The notes: generated by a model not told the origin, from the sequence alone. DNA of 61,794 bases from Secundilactobacillus similis DSM 23365 = JCM 2765 (GCF_001311075.1 NZ_BBAD01000010.1:1-61794), one strand, 5' to 3'; shown: positions 8,595-18,456, counted from the stretch's first letter. Program-made: numbers and translations.

Positions 8595-9677
8595 TTGGGG
8601 TTATATCAACGCTTTGTCAGAAACGTCACGCTTCGCCGCTGGGTGGTACTCGGTGTGCTGATCCTGGTTCTCTGGCTTGTGCGGGCAGAAATGAATAAAA
8701 TATTACTGACGTTTATCTTCACGTTCTTGGTGCTGCGCTTGATCAAGGGCATCCAACGACACGTCAAAATACCGTCGCAGATCATTGTGGTCGTGGTGTA
8801 CCTGCTGGTGTTACTGTTACTGTATCTGGGCATCACGAACTACATTCCCAAAATCGCCAAGCAGGTGGTCGCCACCGTCCAGTCAATCTACACGTTCTAT
8901 CAGAGTTCATCTAACGATACGAACCAGACGGTCAAATTCGTCTCAGATTGGCTGAACCGCTCGAACTTGATGCCGCAGGTCAAAGGTGGTTTGAAGGTCG
9001 TCGTTGACTACATTACCAGCATCGGCTCCTTCGGGGTCACGTTTGTGTTGTCACTGATCCTCAGCTTCTTCTTCACGATTGAAGAAAAACCAATGCGGTC
9101 GTTCTCACGACTGTTTATGAGCAGTGACTACGACTGGTTCTTCCAAGATATCTACTACTTCGCCCACAAGTTTGCGGATACCTTCGGCGTAGTGTTAGAA
9201 GCGCAGTTTTTGATTGCCATTTTCAACACGGTGATCACGACCATCGGCCTCGCATTTATGCATATTCCACAACTGCTAGTTGTCGCAGTGATGGTCTTCA
9301 TCCTCAGTCTGGTGCCAGTGGCCGGGGTGATCATCTCCGCAATTCCGCTGACGATTCTGGGGTATTCCGTTGGTGGGTTCCGCGACGTGGTGACGATCGT
9401 TATCCTATTACTGGTCGTTCACGCGTTAGAAGCCTACGTCCTTAACCCGAAGCTGATGTCCAGCAAGACTGAACTGCCAATCTTCTACACCTTCGTTGTG
9501 CTGTTAGCCGGCGAAGCGTTGTGGGGGACTTGGGGCTTGATCGTTGGGGTGCCAGTGTTCACCTTCTTCCTCGACATCCTCGGGGTGAAGAAGGCACATG
9601 GCTTGCACGTGCCACCAGCCCAACTAACGAAGAAGTTAAAACGACACCGTGTCAAAACGGATGAACAAGACGACTAA
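8595..9677 (+). CDS. AI-2E family transporter (PerM/TqsA-like)
   Basis: 360 aa from the TTG at 8595, preceded 7 bases upstream by AAGGGGG. The family architecture is clear: two N-terminal helices around LGVLILVLWLV and MNKILLTFIFTFLVLRLI, a helix near residue 60-80, a central soluble segment, then a C-terminal cluster of helices with the conserved LSLVPVAGVIISAIP and LNPKLMSSKTELP motifs. The family holds autoinducer-2 exporters and Na+/H+ antiporters, so the substrate cannot be assigned. The signal peptidase gene follows 26 bases later and may be co-transcribed. Confidence 0.88.
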   Translation: MGLYQRFVRNVTLRRWVVLGVLILVLWLVRAEMNKILLTFIFTFLVLRLIKGIQRHVKIPSQIIVVVVYLLVLLLLYLGITNYIPKIAKQVVATVQSIYTFYQSSSNDTNQTVKFVSDWLNRSNLMPQVKGGLKVVVDYITSIGSFGVTFVLSLILSFFFTIEEKPMRSFSRLFMSSDYDWFFQDIYYFAHKFADTFGVVLEAQFLIAIFNTVITTIGLAFMHIPQLLVVAVMVFILSLVPVAGVIISAIPLTILGYSVGGFRDVVTIVILLLVVHALEAYVLNPKLMSSKTELPIFYTFVVLLAGEALWGTWGLIVGVPVFTFFLDILGVKKAHGLHVPPAQLTKKLKRHRVKTDEQDD

Positions 9678-9703
9678 GCAACCCATTTTCAGGAGGTTAG
9701 ATT

Positions 9704-10314
9704 TTGAAAAAGACACTACAGTTTCTCATTCCCATCGCGATTGGCCTGTTGTTGGCTATCGGGATCCGGGTGTTTTGGCTAGTGCCCGTCAGCGTTGACG
9801 GGACGTCAATGGCGCCCAACTTGAAGAACTCGCAACGGATCATTGCGGTTAAAACGGCAAGTATCAAGCGGTTCTCCGTGATTGTTTTTGACGCTGAAGG
9901 CGTTGATAGCAACGCCGCCCCTAAGGAAAACTACGTCAAGCGGGTCATCGGCCTGCCAGGGGACACGATTCGCTACACCAAGACGGGTAAGCTCTACGTC
10001 AACGGTAAGTACCAAGCGCAGAACTTTATTTCAAAATACCAACAAGAGGCCGGCACCACATCGACCTTTAAGAACGGCTTCAACTTAGTGACCGCTGCTC
10101 GTCAAAACGACTGGAGCAACAAGTGGAGCTTAGCCATCGGTAACAACCGGATCAACAAGGTGCCAAAGGGCTGTTACTTCGTGATGGGGGACCACCGGAG
10201 CGTGTCTGAAGACGGCCGGGTCTACGGTTCGTACCAAAGAGCCACGTGGTCGGGGTTGTGAAGGTTGGTTTCTGGAACAGTAAGCACAAGATTATTAACA
10301 ATTATTCGAACTAA
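9704..10314 (+). pseudogene. lepB: Type I signal peptidase, single frameshift near the C-terminus
   Basis: TTG start 7 bases after AGGAGGT. One membrane anchor (about residues 7-28), then the catalytic serine S35 in DGTSMAPN and the lysine K79 in ENYVKRVIGLPGD, and the box MGDHRSVSEDGR. Around 10226-10230 one T appears missing: restoring it turns GSYQRATW into GFVPKSHVVG and continues to NNYSN at 10314, 203 aa in total. Without the repair the protein stops at 10261 after a wrong tail. Signal peptidase cleaves secreted preproteins on the outer face of the membrane. All catalytic residues lie before the lesion, which may be a sequence error. Confidence 0.87.
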
Positions 10315-10320
10315 ATCAGT

Positions 10321-10366
10321 AACGGTGGGGACAATGAGCGGATGCGCATTAACCTCACCGTTTTTT
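10321..10366 (+). terminator. Intrinsic terminator after lepB
   Basis: AACGGTGGGG (10321-10330) pairs with CCTCACCGTT, followed by T residues to 10366. The next gene's ribosome site GAAAGGA starts immediately after the T-run. Confidence 0.7.
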
Positions 10367-10382
10367 GAAAGGATGCGTTAAC

Positions 10383-10979
10383 ATGACAAATCGGGAACGA
10401 ATGACGACACCTGAACCTTACGTGGTGGATGGGCGTCAAATGCCAGCTAAAAGCCAACAGCGAGCCAAAAAACTCTGCTGGCAGCTGAATCAGATGGATC
10501 CAGACGTAGGAGAAGCGCGGCATAAGATCCTCATGCAGTTATTTGGGACCGTGACCAATACGACCTTCGTGGAAGCCGGCTTTCACTGCGATTACGGTTT
10601 CAACATTCACTTCCACGGGTTAGCGCTGTTGAACTACAACGTGACGATTTTGGATACCTCACCAGTGCACATCGGTGCCGGTGCATTCATTGCGTCCGGC
10701 GTGGTGTTGGCCTGTTCTGGCCATGCGATGCTGGAGGAACAGCGCGCAGACGGCATCATGACGAGTGCTCCAATTACGTTGGCGGATAACGTTTGGTTAG
10801 GTGCCAACGTGGTGGTCACCGGTGGCGTGACGATTGGTGCTGGCAGTATCATTGGCGCCGGCAGCGTGGTCAACCATGATATTCCGGCCGGTGTGGTGGC
10901 GGTGGGCAGTCCGTGTCGCGTATTACGGGAAGTGACCGAAGCGGATCGGGTTGCGTTGACGCCCGGTATGAGCGATTAA
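10383..10979 (+). CDS. Maltose/galactoside O-acetyltransferase-type hexapeptide acetyltransferase
   Basis: 198 aa. The ATG at 10383 has GAAAGGA at 10367-10373. Left-handed beta-helix repeats of the (LIV)GxxxX type run through HIGAGAFIASGVVLACSGH and then VWLGANVVVTGGVTIGAG, ending with IPAGVVAVGSPCRVLR, the usual family end. The histidine of the CSGHAM motif corresponds to the catalytic His of LacA/Maa enzymes. These acetylate the 6-hydroxyl of sugars with acetyl-CoA in the cytoplasm; the substrate is unknown. A related but frameshifted gene occurs at 39526-40088. Confidence 0.87.
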   Translation: MTNRERMTTPEPYVVDGRQMPAKSQQRAKKLCWQLNQMDPDVGEARHKILMQLFGTVTNTTFVEAGFHCDYGFNIHFHGLALLNYNVTILDTSPVHIGAGAFIASGVVLACSGHAMLEEQRADGIMTSAPITLADNVWLGANVVVTGGVTIGAGSIIGAGSVVNHDIPAGVVAVGSPCRVLREVTEADRVALTPGMSD

Positions 10980-10987
10980 CTCATAAA

Positions 10988-11059
10988 TTTCACAAAGCTT
11001 AACAAAATCGGCTTTGGTCCAACCACTACGCGAATTGGACCCGTTTTCAATTTGTGAAA
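10988..11059. other. Nested inverted repeats upstream of gpmA
   Basis: TTTCACAAA (10988-10996) pairs with TTTGTGAAA (11051-11059), enclosing TGGTCCAA (11015-11022) and TTGGACC (11035-11041). It may terminate the upstream gene or act as an operator or leader structure for gpmA. The gpmA -10 may be TAAAAT at 11096-11101. Confidence 0.4.
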
Positions 11060-11138
11060 GCGAGAAATGTTACTGTATTTAAACCGAATATGGTGTAAAA
11101 TAGGCAAGTAATTAAAAGAAGAAAGAGGTTATTGACGA

Positions 11139-11828
11139 ATGGCTAAATTAGTATTGATCCGTCACGGTCAAAGTGAATGGAACTTATCTAACCAATTTAC
11201 AGGTTGGGTTGACGTTAACTTAAGCGACGAAGGGGTTAAGCAAGCCCAAAACGCTGGTAAGTTGATCAAGGAAGCCGGCATCGAATTCGATTACGCCTTC
11301 ACCTCAGTTTTGACGCGTGCCATCAAGACGTTGCACTACGCTTTGGAATACTCAGACCAACTCTGGATTCCAGAAACCAAGACTTGGCGCTTGAACGAAC
11401 GTCACTACGGCGCATTGCAAGGCCAAAACAAGGCCGAAGCTGCTGAAAAGTTCGGTGACGACCAAGTGCACATCTGGCGTCGTTCATACGACGTCTTGCC
11501 TCCACTTTTGAGTGCCGATGATGAAGGATCAGCAGCTAACGACCGTCGTTACGCTAACCTTGACCCTAACATCATTCCTGGTGGCGAAAACTTGAAGGTT
11601 ACCCTTGAACGGGTTATGCCATTCTGGGAAGATGAAATCGCACCTAAGTTGCTTGACGGCAAGAACGTCATCATCGCAGCCCACGGTAACTCATTACGTG
11701 CCTTGAGCAAGTACATCGAAGGTATCAGTGATGAAGATATCATCAACCTTGAAATGAAGACTGGCCAACCAGTTGTCTACGACTTCAACGAAAAGCTTGA
11801 AGTACAAAGCAAGACGAAGCTTGGTTAA
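11139..11828 (+). CDS. gpmA: 2,3-bisphosphoglycerate-dependent phosphoglycerate mutase
   Basis: 229 aa, full length. The phospho-accepting H9 lies in RHGQSEWN, E87 in RLNERHYG, and the second catalytic histidine H182 in [10 protein letters not shown]. It interconverts 3- and 2-phosphoglycerate in glycolysis, in the cytosol. Its codon use is visibly biased to a small set (GGT, AAG, GAA, CGT), as expected of a highly expressed gene. Start behind AAAGAGG; monocistronic with its own terminator. Confidence 0.97.
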   Translation: MAKLVLIRHGQSEWNLSNQFTGWVDVNLSDEGVKQAQNAGKLIKEAGIEFDYAFTSVLTRAIKTLHYALEYSDQLWIPETKTWRLNERHYGALQGQNKAEAAEKFGDDQVHIWRRSYDVLPPLLSADDEGSAANDRRYANLDPNIIPGGENLKVTLERVMPFWEDEIAPKLLDGKNVIIAAHGNSLRALSKYIEGISDEDIINLEMKTGQPVVYDFNEKLEVQSKTKLG

Positions 11829-11871
11829 TTAGCAACTCAAACTTTTAGCTCACAACTTAAAGTTAAACACA

Positions 11872-11921
11872 AAAAATGATCACTGAAGGGTGGCAAATGA
11901 AGCCCGGTGGTGATCATTTTT
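11872..11921 (+). terminator. Intrinsic terminator of gpmA
   Basis: AAAAATGATCAC (from 11872) pairs with GTGATCATTTTT ending at 11921, a long A/T-flanked stem that could work in both directions. Confidence 0.85.
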
Positions 11922-12050
11922 CTGTGCGAATGATGGATAACTACGGATAGTGCGGGCACTAGTGGTCACCAATCGGCGCTGATTGGTCGCTAGGGTCGCT
12001 ATTCGTGACGGCAAAAAATAAAATTTATAATCGAATGGAGTACAACAACC

Positions 12051-12278
12051 TTGGATAACGTATTAGAACCAGAAGTTTCACAACGCGAAATGATGAAGAT
12101 CATCGGCCTTTTCCGGAAGAACGAATTCCGTGGAGAATACGAAAGTTTTGAGCATGGTAAAGGCGGTCAGGACGAGTACATGGTGACTTTGACTGATGAG
12201 AAGTCAGACGTTAAGGGACTATTCAAGGCAGATTTGGGGACTGGTTCAATTGAGTTCCAGCATGTGGTGATGGATTAG
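12051..12278 (+). CDS. Small conserved-looking protein of unknown function
   Basis: 75 aa, acidic, TTG start at 12051 with only a weak ATGGAG site upstream. No signal peptide or membrane helix; no family recognised. The C-terminal half (TLTDEKSDVKGLFKADLGTG) and its terminator are duplicated as a remnant at 14207-14370, so a second copy or a recombination event affected this gene. The duplicated copy retains the frame only in its last part. Confidence 0.6.
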   Translation: MDNVLEPEVSQREMMKIIGLFRKNEFRGEYESFEHGKGGQDEYMVTLTDEKSDVKGLFKADLGTGSIEFQHVVMD

Positions 12279-12343
12279 TTCGTCACTAAATTTATAGGTA
12301 TATGAAAAGGGCCAAGGTCGCGGTTGTGCGATCTTGGCCCTTT
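12180..12343 (+). repeat. Left direct repeat bracketing the TetR/SDR cassette
   Basis: About 164 bp containing the 3' half of the small gene at 12051 and its terminator, repeated at 14207-14370 with about 92 percent identity and no gaps (constant offset of 2027). Confidence 0.9.
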
Positions 12344-12345
12344 TT
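12305..12345 (+). terminator. Intrinsic terminator after the small gene
   Basis: AAAAGGGCCAAG (12305-12316) pairs with the ATCTTGGCCC region ending at 12340, then TTTTT. Confidence 0.8.
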
Positions 12346-12375
12346 ATCGTATTTGGGTAATTTATATTAAACGCA

Positions 12376-12960
12376 CTACTCGTTTCCGGTCAACAAAAAG
12401 CCATGGATCAGTGTCACTGCATCCTGTTGCGATAGTGGTTGATCGATTAATTCGCCGGTAGTCTGAAAAAGGAGATAGTTAACAACGATTGAGAAGACCC
12501 CTTCAGCTAAAAACTGAGCGTTATAGTTTTTGATAACGTTAAGTTGTTGAAAGTGTTCGATTTTGGTAAAAAGAGCGACAAAAAAGGGGTCATCTTGAAT
12601 GGTTGGAAGTGTCGGACGAATCTGTGGTTGTTGTCGAAATAGCAGGATAAGTTGAATTGATTGTGGCTGTTGTGATCCAAATTCAATGAGGCCGTTAATG
12701 AGGGCATCGATTTGCTGAACTGGCTGTAATTGTAATTCGAGTAAAGGTTGAAGTGCTGCGATGAGTTTTGCCTGATGGTGCTTAAAAACGGCCAGCAGAA
12801 GCATTTGTTTATTTTTAAAGTAAGAGTAGATGTTAGATTGAGAGATGTTCAGTTTTTTAGCCACTTTAACAGTTGATGTGCCTTCAATGCCTTGAGAAAT
12901 CAACAACTGAGTGGTGGTGGTGAGGATTGATTGGCGGAGCGCTTCACTTTTGAGTTTCAT
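12376..12960 (-). CDS. TetR family repressor
   Basis: 194 aa. The N-terminal helix-turn-helix is clear (GTSTVKVAKKLNISQSNIYS, then YFKNKQMLLLAVF); the rest is a helical ligand/dimer domain. It is divergent from the short-chain dehydrogenase at 13157, and two identical palindromes, CGATAG-NN-CTATCG, lie in the promoter of that gene, so it most likely represses its neighbour. A ribosome site AAAGGAGACC precedes the start. Confidence 0.88.
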   Translation of the reverse strand: MKLKSEALRQSILTTTTQLLISQGIEGTSTVKVAKKLNISQSNIYSYFKNKQMLLLAVFKHHQAKLIAALQPLLELQLQPVQQIDALINGLIEFGSQQPQSIQLILLFRQQPQIRPTLPTIQDDPFFVALFTKIEHFQQLNVIKNYNAQFLAEGVFSIVVNYLLFQTTGELIDQPLSQQDAVTLIHGFLLTGNE

Positions 12961-13063
12961 AATGGTCTCCTTTAAATGATCATGGTCATTACTAGGATAG
13001 CGAAGATTAATCCGATTAACAAGGGGATGGCGGCTGATACGCTAAATAGTGAGTTGATGGTTC

Positions 13064-13121
13064 TTGACAAACGATAGGGCTATCGCTATTATTAAAATGG
13101 ATTTAATCGATAGAACTATCG
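13064..13121 (+). promoter_or_regulatory. SDR promoter with two TetR operators
   Basis: -35 TTGACA (13064-13069), 17-bp spacer, -10 TATTAT (13087-13092). Operator 1, CGATAGGGCTATCG (13072-13085), fills the spacer. Operator 2, CGATAGAACTATCG (13108-13121), lies just downstream of the start of transcription. Both are perfect palindromes around a 2-bp centre, 36 bp apart. Confidence 0.8.
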
Positions 13122-13156
13122 CTAAAAATATAATTAATTACTGGAGGCAAATTAAT

Positions 13157-14029
13157 ATGAAAACATGGTTTATTACTGGGGCTACGGGTGGTTTAGCGAC
13201 CGCTATTATCAGTGAATTACTTGAGCGGGGTGATCGGGTCGCTGCGACAACGCGTAAAAAAGACGCGCTGGCAACTTTAAAAGAGAAATATGGCACTCAG
13301 TTATGGGTAACGGCACTGGATTTAACGAATCCACAAGCGTTAGTGATGCTGTGGATCAAACATTTCAAACCTTTGGTACAGTTGACGTGTTGCTCAATAA
13401 TGCAGCCTATGGGCTATACGGGACTGTTGAGGGTATCAGTGCTAAGCAAACAGCAGACGTATTTAACGTTAATGTCTTTGGGTCGTTAAATACGGCACGG
13501 ATGTTCCTACCCCATTTTAGAAAACAGGGAAGTGGACAGATTATTCAGATTGCTAGCATGGCTGGACAGTACTCGACACCTGTAATGGGAATGTATAGTG
13601 CATCAAAATGGGCGGTTGAAGCTGCTTTTGAAGCGTTGGCTGCAGAAGTTGCCCCATTTAATATCCAAACGACAATTGTTGAGCCTGGCGGCATCAGAAC
13701 TAACTTTGTTGATGGAAACGGTGTTTTTGGTGAGGATCCGATTGATTATCAAGGCACTGAAGTTGAAAAAATAGTTCGGTTAATGAAAGGTGATGTTCCA
13801 GGGATGGATCGATCTAGCAACGTACGAAAAGTATATCGCCGGTGATCCTGAAAAAATGGCCCATCAAATTATTAACCGTGTAGATGTTGGAAAGGGACCA
13901 TTGCGGTTGACGTTGGGCAGTGATGCTTATCAAAAAATCAAGGCAAGTTTGGAGGCTCGACTAACGGCGTTAACTGAGCAAAAGGCCGTTGCTTATTCTA
14001 CGGATGCTGACGATTATGTTATGCAGTAG
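13157..14029 (+). pseudogene. Short-chain dehydrogenase/reductase, two frameshifts
   Basis: Start ATG at 13157 behind GGAGG. The N-terminus has the nucleotide-binding motif TGATGGLA; a base appears missing near 13338-13340 (GCGTTAGTG for GCGGTTAGTG). The second frame holds the NNAAYG motif, the catalytic-site residues in IASMAGQYSTP, and YSASKWAVE with Tyr and Lys. An extra G in GGG at 13801-13803 shifts back to the first frame, which runs through WIDLATYEKYIAGDPEKM to 14029. Restored length 290 aa. The family reduces carbonyls with NAD(P)H; the substrate is unknown. Controlled by the divergent TetR; both lesions may be sequence errors. Confidence 0.82.
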
Positions 14030-14603
14030 GCACTGTTTGGCGTTGGTTGGCAAGCGAACAATATGCCGGCGGTCCAAATACGAGATATGTACTGTTTTGT
14101 TAAATTCTTAATAAATAATGACGAGAGATACCGGGAGTTAAAAGACGCTAATGGGATAAAGAACGCGTATGAAATCTGCACTAAATAGAAATGTTTCGTA
14201 TAATATATGGCCGTCTTGACTGATGAGAAGTCAGGCGTTAAGGGACTATTCAAGGCAGATTTGGAGACTGGTTCGATTGCCTTCCAGCATGTGGTGATGG
14301 ATTAGTTCGTCGCTGAATTTATGGGTATATGAAAAGGGCCAAGGTCGCGGTTGTGCGATCTTGGTCCTTCTTCTATTTTGAGGTTTTGGTTTTCAAGCAT
14401 ACTACACAAACGGCGAGCGTAATAAAGTGATCAGGGGTACAGATTGGGTTATTAAATCCCTGATATTGCCTCAATATGGCATATCAGGATTATCCATTTC
14501 TTGAGTGTAAGGCAGGTATACATGATGTCAGATTAGCGATACGATGATATGTAGCAGAGATAAACACCTACGATTCAGTTTAAGCAAAAAGGGGACGAAC
14601 ACC
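14030..14603. other. Gene-free stretch with degraded repeat and a hairpin
   Basis: No intact gene. It holds the right direct repeat (14207-14370), a remnant of the gene at 12051. A further inverted repeat, CCTGATATTGCC (14459-14470) with GGCATATCAGG (14478-14488), lies 115 bases before the secreted protein and may be part of its leader or an operator. Confidence 0.6.
14207..14370 (+). repeat. Right direct repeat, truncated copy of the small gene
   Basis: This copy matches 12180-12343 without gaps. The start of the gene is missing, and the terminator T-run is degraded to TTCTTC, so it is a non-functional remnant. Confidence 0.9.
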
Positions 14604-15584
14604 ATGAAACTATCAGGTTTATTAGCTAGCGCATTTATCGGCCTAACGACTGTTGCCATCGCAGGTCAACCAACAACGGCGCACGCCAGCACAGCTAAAA
14701 TCACCACGATCAAAACGTATCAGGTGAAACCAACTTATTTAGCGCGTTATCCCAAGACGGCTTATATGTGGAATACACATTACACCAAAGCAATTCACAA
14801 CTTGAAAAACTATCCGCACACAACGTTGTATGCCACTAAAAAAGTAACCATTAAATCGAAGAAGCACACAGCCGCTTACTACTACGTTCAAAGTGCCAAT
14901 AAAAAGGTGGCTGGCTACGTTTGGAGTGGTTATTTGATTGCGGGACATTACGTGAGCGGTGGCTATTATAGTTATCCAAGTCGGGGGATTTTATTATCAA
15001 GCTTGCGGTATCAATCGAAAGCGGATGATTCACTTATTGAACAAGCGGATGTGCCGGGAACGAAGGATAAGACGGCACTGAGCGCTTTTGCAACGCCCCC
15101 GACAACTAAGCAGATGATTAAGGTTCTGAATTTTTATTTGAAGAATCCTAAAAATACCGACTTACCAGCCTTCGTTTGCTCCAGCAAAACAGCCAATGCG
15201 CGGATCGCGTTGGTCAACGTTTGGCCCACCAACAACAAGGCAGATGTGTTACGAATCCCGATGTTTCAGGTAATGCCGAAGCAGTCTGAGATGAGTTACT
15301 TTGGCAACCGGACGAACTTTTGGGCCATGCAAGACCTTGTTGCTTTAGGTGCTAAACCGGAGGAGACGTACCCAATGAAGGCGACATCGGGGAGTACAAC
15401 AACTGGAATCGGCATTCGAACGGTACGGTATAACTTCCCTGATGAAACGGCCAATGCGCTGAGTAACAGTGGCGGAAACTTACAGGCGGTCTACGGTGAT
15501 GGTTATGGGAAAAAGCATGATCTATCGTTGGTAGCGTTAGATGGTTGGCTGCGGTATGTGAATACGAGCGACTTACCAGACTAA
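14604..15584 (+). CDS. Secreted protein with surface-layer-like repeats
   Basis: 326 aa from the ATG at 14604, behind AAAAAGGGGACGAACACC. A classical signal peptide is followed by TTAHAST, with cleavage likely near residue 29. The first 120 residues are rich in Tyr, Lys and Thr, with the pattern ATKKVTIKSKKHTAAYYYVQ and GYVWSGYL, resembling the cell-wall-binding surface modules common in lactobacilli. The rest shows no family that I recognise. It has its own terminator. Two other genes (18540, 28568) and a remnant (24924) share this style. Confidence 0.75.
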   Translation: MKLSGLLASAFIGLTTVAIAGQPTTAHASTAKITTIKTYQVKPTYLARYPKTAYMWNTHYTKAIHNLKNYPHTTLYATKKVTIKSKKHTAAYYYVQSANKKVAGYVWSGYLIAGHYVSGGYYSYPSRGILLSSLRYQSKADDSLIEQADVPGTKDKTALSAFATPPTTKQMIKVLNFYLKNPKNTDLPAFVCSSKTANARIALVNVWPTNNKADVLRIPMFQVMPKQSEMSYFGNRTNFWAMQDLVALGAKPEETYPMKATSGSTTTGIGIRTVRYNFPDETANALSNSGGNLQAVYGDGYGKKHDLSLVALDGWLRYVNTSDLPD

Positions 15585-15604
15585 TTAGCGGTAATGATGT
15601 AACT

Positions 15605-15639
15605 AAAAAGTCAGCCCACGTGGTGTGAACTGGCTTTTT
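15605..15639 (+). terminator. Intrinsic terminator after secreted protein
   Basis: AAAAAGTCAG (15605-15614) pairs with CTGGCTTTTT (15630-15639). Confidence 0.75.
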
Positions 15640-15758
15640 GTTGTGTTGCGATTATATGTGTTTGAGGTTGCAGAATAATATGTCTGATGATGTAAGCAAA
15701 CTAGCTAGCGTTAATTAATTGGCATCATCAAGCTAACAGATAAATTGGGTTAAACAAA

Positions 15759-17694
15759 TTAAATCTGTCGTCCGGCAACGAAACCTTCGTGTACGGCATC
15801 ATAGATGTCACGGACCCGTTTGGCGTCACCAACGTTATAAACCGGAATATTGGCATTGTCATCCAAGGTATTCGCAAATTGAGGTTGTGCATCGAAACCA
15901 GCCGCTAAAACAACAGCGTCAGTTTTTAATAACTGCTCATTGCCAAATTTATCGACTAACGTCAACTGGCCATCGGCAACTTTCTCCAGACGTAAACTGG
16001 TTAAAACCTTAATCGTGGATTGAGAAATTGCAACCGCATAGGCTTGAGCGGCGGATGAGGTGCTTCGATTACTGAGAAATTGATCAGCCATTTCAACAAT
16101 GGTTACTTGCTTGCCCATCCGCACTAATTCCAACGCAGTTTCAGACCCGGTAATGCCACCGCCGATGACAGCAACGCTTTCCCCGGGAACGTTAACATCG
16201 TGGGTGAGGACAGACATAGCTGAAAAGACCATGTCGCTGTTAATGCCGTTGACATTATTCAACGTTCGTTCCCGACCGCCAACGGCAACAATTGCAGCAT
16301 CGCAGTTTTCGTTGAGAATGTCCTCAGTCGTCACATTTTTTTGAACGACGTCGATATTCTTATTGTTATCTAGGTGTCGTTTATAGTACGCAATTAGTCG
16401 CCGAATATCGGCCTTATTTTCTGGCGCCGAGGCTTCAATCATGGCGCCACCGATTTCGCGTTTTTCGTATAACGTCACGTGATTGCCACGTCGCGCAGCA
16501 GCTAAAGCAGCTTCACACCCAGCTGGACCTCCGCCAATGACAACAACGTTTTTGGGTGTTTGTGTTGGTGTAATTGGCGGACATTCATATTTGTATAACG
16601 TTGGATTAACGGTGCAGGAGATTGGTCTATTGGCTAGTAGGCCGCGATCTGTACAGCCAATAAGGCAGTTGATGCAGGGTGTAATATCATCGGCTAGTCC
16701 GTTTTGAGCCTTTTTCGCCCAAGCAGGGTCGGCTAGACTTGCCCGTCCTAGCGCAACAAAGTCGCCATCACCATCTGAAAGCATTTTTTCGGCTAATTCA
16801 GGTGTAAATACATTATGGCCCGCAAAAACAGGAATTGAGACGGCATCTTTGATTCGTTTAGTCATGTTGGCGTTAAAACCATCCGGTTGTAAAATTTCCA
16901 TTGCTGCGGTTGCATGAGTGCCTGAAATCAAATTGATGTGTGAAGCACCAGCTTTTTCAACCGCTTTGGCAACTTGAACGGTTTCATCGATTCGGATGCC
17001 TCTGGCTCACAGTCTTCGGTACTAAGTTTTACGCCGATTGGGAAGTTTGGCCCGCATTTTTGCTTCATATCAGCAATAATTTCGAGTAGCAGGCGCATTC
17101 GGTTTTCTAGGGATCCGCCATACATATCTGTTCGGTGGTTATCGTGTGGTGACAAGAAGTTAGTCGGAATACAGCCCGCTGCGGCGTGTAACTCAACTAC
17201 TTCGAATCCGGCGCGTTTGCAACGTAAGGCGGCGTCCCCAAACTTATGAACTAAATCGTGAATTTCATCAATTGATAACGGACGTGGTAATTTGGCGCCA
17301 GCTTGGTACCAGGCTCAAACGTAATGGCAGAGGCACCAATGACGTCTGCGCTGCCAACGAAGCCGGCATCACGGCCAGGGTGTGCTAATTGCATTCCCGG
17401 AACTGCGCCGTGTGATTTGATTGCATCTGCGAGAAGTGAAAGTCCGGCAATGTGGGTATCTAGGTCAGCTCTAAGACCACAAGATGCCATTGGTACCGGC
17501 GTTGCATTATCCATGAAAACCAGCCCAGCACCGCCATCTGCGGCTTCTGCGTAAGCTTTGATTTGTCGGTCGGTTACGGTACCATCAGGGTTACCTAAAT
17601 AGGTACCCATTGAGTTACGGACAATTCGGTTCTTGATTTCAACATTACCAATATGTCCTTTTTTAAACAGATTTGGATAATATGCGTTGACCAT
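15759..17694 (-). pseudogene. NADH:flavin oxidoreductase / 2,4-dienoyl-CoA reductase-like, two frameshifts
   Basis: Restored length 645 aa, the size of the OYE-barrel plus FAD/NAD(P) two-domain family (FadH, NADH oxidase Nox-type ene-reductases). Frame one gives the FMN barrel start (NRIVRNSMGTYLGNPDGT). One base is missing near 17294, after which the frame reads LPRPLSIDEI and then ELHAAAGCIPTNFLSPHDNH with the barrel's catalytic region. A second deletion near 17000 leads into the C-terminal part, with an iron-sulfur cysteine cluster (CINCLIGCTDRG) and Rossmann motifs VVVIGGGPAGCEAA and VAVIGGGITGSE. It reduces activated C=C bonds with NAD(P)H. A divergent TetR likely controls it. The lesions may be sequence errors. 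Confidence 0.85.
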
Positions 17695-17838
17695 AGTTAT
17701 CGCCCCTTAGTGATATTATGAATGCGGTTTCAGTATGCTATAATCAATTTGCGTAAACAATCACAAGAATGACGAAGAAAGTTGCTTAAGCGACACGTAA
17801 AGGAAAAGAGTTGCTTAAATTTGATTGGTGGTGGCAAA

Positions 17839-18426
17839 ATGGATCTTCGAGTTATCAAAACACGGCAAAATATTATCCAAACGTTTTTGCGATTATTGGA
17901 AACCCATAAATTTGAAGCGATAACCATTAAGCTCCTGACAACTGAGTGTCAAATTAATAAGTCCACGTTTTATCGAAACTTTGAGGATAAATTTGATTTA
18001 AGTCAACAGATTATGGATGATACACTACATGCTTATCGACGGGCTGTCGAAACACTTCCATTTGAACTTAATGCTGATCGAAATGGGTTTGATGCTTTGG
18101 TGACGTATTTTTCAGATCATGCGGACACGTTAGATATCTTACTTAAGCATCATTTTGCGTCGCAGGTGTTCTCTGACATGGCGATGATTCTTCAAGAAAG
18201 GTTATTTGATATTTTTCGTAGTTACGTTGATGATTCTAATTCAACGCAAAATAAGGTACTTTCGTTATACGCCGGGCTCATTGCGAACAACTTATTGACA
18301 ACGATTAAGTGGTGGCATACCGAAAATCCGAGTCTTTCAAGTGATTTTTTGGTAAATTTAATGAATGAAACTTTGGATCAGGGTATATTGCCCGAGTTAC
18401 GCCAAAAGCTGATTGCGTTTGATTAG
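17839..18426 (+). CDS. TetR/AcrR family regulator (TetR_C_7-like)
   Basis: 195 aa from the ATG at 17839. The HTH reads FEAITIKLLTTECQINKSTF followed by YRNFEDKFDL. The C-terminal helices are typical of the short Firmicute regulators that sit beside flavin reductases. It is divergent from the ene-reductase gene (145 bases between starts), which is the probable target. No obvious palindrome is seen in the gap. The start has only a weak GGTGG site, and the longer in-frame start at 17782 has none. Confidence 0.8.
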   Translation: MDLRVIKTRQNIIQTFLRLLETHKFEAITIKLLTTECQINKSTFYRNFEDKFDLSQQIMDDTLHAYRRAVETLPFELNADRNGFDALVTYFSDHADTLDILLKHHFASQVFSDMAMILQERLFDIFRSYVDDSNSTQNKVLSLYAGLIANNLLTTIKWWHTENPSLSSDFLVNLMNETLDQGILPELRQKLIAFD

Positions 18427-18456
18427 TTTGGGGTTGATTTAAATTTTATAGACGTG

